Shown here: positions 4,942-6,725 of the stretch, piece by piece
How the letters are laid out: each line of letters starts with the position of its first letter
Numbering within the stretch: the first letter of the stretch is position 1
The notes under the pieces: model-generated
Databases searched by the model: none
Seen by the model: the letters and a program-made list of their open reading frames with translations, nothing else
Told to the model about the DNA's origin: nothing
DNA from: Dehalococcoidia bacterium
Lineage (GTDB): Bacteria > Chloroflexota > Dehalococcoidia > GIF9 > AB-539-J10
Assembly (NCBI GenBank): GCA_023129815.1
Contig: JAGMBH010000050.1
Coordinates: forward strand, 1-6,725
DNA length: 6,725 nucleotides
Direction of reading: 5' to 3'
Translations under genes and position numbers: made by a program

Positions 4942-6725
4942 ATGGAAACGAAATACGTTTACTTTTTTGGTGGTGGCACAGCGGACGGAAAAGCAGAGCT
5001 AAAGAGTATTTTAGGAGGGAAGGGAGCTAATCTTGCCGAGATGTCAAGAATGGGAATCCCAGTTCCTCCTGGATTTACCATTACATCTGAGGTCTGTAAC
5101 CTTTACCTTCAGAATAATAAGAGCTATCCCAAAGAATTAAAACATCAGGTAGATGAGAATTTGGCCAAAATAGAAAAGCTTATGGGAGCGAAATTTGGTG
5201 ATAAGGGAAATCCCCTACTTCTTTCTGTGCGCTCGGGCGCCCGAGTATCCATGCCAGGTATGATGGACACCATACTCAACGTAGGCTTAAATGAAAATAC
5301 CGTTTGTGGCTTAGCAAAAGGTACGAGTAACGAAAGATTTGCCTACGACAGCTACCGAAGATTTATCCAAATGTATGGCAAAATAGTGATGGGAATGCAA
5401 GGGGAGGTCTTCGAGAAACTCTTGGAGGATGAAAAGGAGAGGAAGGGCCTTACACTAGATACTGAATTCTCAGCTGACGGCCTCAAGAATCTACTAGAAA
5501 GAATGAAAAGCGAAATAAAAGAAGTTAGCGGTAAAGAGTGTCCCTCTGCCCCTTATGTGCAACTTTGGGGAGCCATTTCCGCTGTCTTCGAGTCCTGGAA
5601 TACACCCAGAGCCATAGCGTATAGAGAGGCTAATGCTATTCCCTCAGAGTGGGGGACAGCAGCAAATATTCAAGCTATGGTTTTTGGGAATATGGGAAAC
5701 AGAAGTGGTGCTGGAGTTGTTTTCTCTCGCGATCCGTCAACAGGGGAAAGGAAGCTTTTTGGAGAATTTATGTGCAATGCTCAAGGCGAGGATATAGTAG
5801 CAGGCATTAGAACTCCTCAACCGATAAGCGATTTAGCAGAGATTATGCCTCAATGCTACCAAGAGCTCTCAGACATTTCTCAGAGACTGGAACGACACTT
5901 TAAAGATTTACAGGATATTGAATTTACTATCCAGGATGGAAAATTATGGATCTTACAAACGAGGGCCGGGAAAAGGACAGCTCAAGCAGGTGTCAAAATT
6001 GCTATTGATATGGCGAGGGAAAAATTAATTAGCAAAAAGGAGGCTCTCCGTTATATCGCTCCAGAGGATATAGAGCAACTATTGCATCCTACCCTAGATC
6101 CTACAGCGGAAAAAGAAGTCATTGCTACTGGTCTTCCCGCCTCCCCAGGGGTTGTTTCGGGGAAGATAATATTTGATCCAGAGGAGCTGGCTCAGCTCGC
6201 TCGCGAAGGTGGTGATGATTTTATTCTAGTTAGAAATAAAACCTCAGCCGATGATTTCTCGGGAATAAGGGCTGCCATAGGGGTGCTGACCTCCACGGGG
6301 GGAATAACATCACACGCCGCAGTGGTGACTCGAGGCATGGGGAAAACTTGTATAGTGGGCGCAAGTGGCATAAACATTAATGAGGTGAGAGAGGAATTTG
6401 TCGCGGGGAATAGAATATTCAGAAAAGGGGACTACATTACTTTGGACGGAACCGAAGGGGAGGTTATCGCAGGAAAACCTCCCATCATTGCCCCCAAGCC
6501 TAGTCGCGATCTAGAAGAACTTTTAGTTTGGACAGATTTGGCTAAGAGGTTAAAAGTTATGGCAAACGTTGATAATCCCCAAGATGCGCAGCTAGCGAGA
6601 GAACTTGGAGCCGAAGGTGTGGGACTTTGTAGAACAGAGCACATGTTTTTCCAACCCGATAGAATAGACCACTTTAGGAGAGTAATAATTGCTGAAGAGA
6701 GTAGAGCCAAAGAGAAAGCTTTGGA
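4942..6725 (+). CDS. ppdK: Pyruvate, phosphate dikinase, C-terminal third cut off by window edge
   Basis: This cytoplasmic enzyme interconverts pyruvate + ATP + phosphate and PEP + AMP + diphosphate. There are 594 complete codons, while family members have about 870-900 residues, so the end of the PEP/pyruvate TIM barrel, including the catalytic Cys, lies outside. The ATP-grasp nucleotide domain (about 1-345) shows LGGKGANLAEMSRMGIPVPPGF, the SVRSGARVSMPGMMDTILN block starting at Ser95, and Glu327 and Gln339 in EF...LQTR. The swivelling phosphohistidine domain (about 390-510) has GGITSHAAVVTRG with His458 as the phosphate carrier and Thr456 at the site that a regulatory kinase modifies in plants. 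The barrel begins near 520 with GLCRTEHMFF (Arg564). A GAGGGG 7 bases before ATG 4942 fixes the start. It is transcribed away from the patatin wreck and, as seen here, is not in an operon with upstream genes. Confidence 0.97.
   Translation, partial: METKYVYFFGGGTADGKAELKSILGGKGANLAEMSRMGIPVPPGFTITSEVCNLYLQNNKSYPKELKHQVDENLAKIEKLMGAKFGDKGNPLLLSVRSGARVSMPGMMDTILNVGLNENTVCGLAKGTSNERFAYDSYRRFIQMYGKIVMGMQGEVFEKLLEDEKERKGLTLDTEFSADGLKNLLERMKSEIKEVSGKECPSAPYVQLWGAISAVFESWNTPRAIAYREANAIPSEWGTAANIQAMVFGNMGNRSGAGVVFSRDPSTGERKLFGEFMCNAQGEDIVAGIRTPQPISDLAEIMPQCYQELSDISQRLERHFKDLQDIEFTIQDGKLWILQTRAGKRTAQAGVKIAIDMAREKLISKKEALRYIAPEDIEQLLHPTLDPTAEKEVIATGLPASPGVVSGKIIFDPEELAQLAREGGDDFILVRNKTSADDFSGIRAAIGVLTSTGGITSHAAVVTRGMGKTCIVGASGININEVREEFVAGNRIFRKGDYITLDGTEGEVIAGKPPIIAPKPSRDLEELLVWTDLAKRLKVMANVDNPQDAQLARELGAEGVGLCRTEHMFFQPDRIDHFRRVIIAEESRAKEKAL

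Overview
The window looks like part of an anaerobic bacterial genome. The tRNAs are of bacterial type and strong GGAGG-type ribosome binding sites precede most genes. GTG and TTG codons compete with or replace ATG at some starts. The metabolic genes are a ferredoxin-dependent 2-oxoacid oxidoreductase and pyruvate, phosphate dikinase. A Chloroflexota/Dehalococcoidia-like or other deep-branching anaerobe would fit, but that placement is an inference from gene content and is not proven.

Left part (1-2048, minus strand). A promoter-like pair precedes a tRNA-Arg(CCG), and 29 bases later begins an operon for a four-subunit-type 2-oxoacid (probably pyruvate):ferredoxin oxidoreductase, in the order gamma, delta, alpha. 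The alpha gene runs off the left edge, and the beta gene is presumably beyond it. Delta and alpha overlap by four bases (ATGA).

Middle (2113-4394, minus strand). A two-gene cation-transport cassette begins with a Ca2+/cation exchanger of the CaCA superfamily, which has a TTG start. It continues with a two-helix, RCK-type channel-like protein whose pore region lacks the potassium signature TVGYG. A possible 36-residue ORF lies between them and overlaps the channel start.

Right part (4418-6725, plus strand). A promoter with a perfect extended -10 drives two class II tRNA-Ser genes, CGA then GGA, separated by a single base. A 324-base stretch follows. It holds the wreck of a patatin-like phospholipase gene (only its N-terminal oxyanion-hole segment survives) and a probable promoter. 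Pyruvate, phosphate dikinase then runs off the right edge with about two thirds of the protein present.

Metabolic link. The oxidoreductase interconverts acetyl-CoA + CO2 and pyruvate, and the dikinase interconverts pyruvate and PEP. Together they could feed acetyl units into gluconeogenesis or run the other way during fermentation. They are on opposite strands and under separate promoters. The item most worth a second look is the exchanger plus atypical-filter channel cassette. The rest is recognisable housekeeping sequence with some local architectural oddities.
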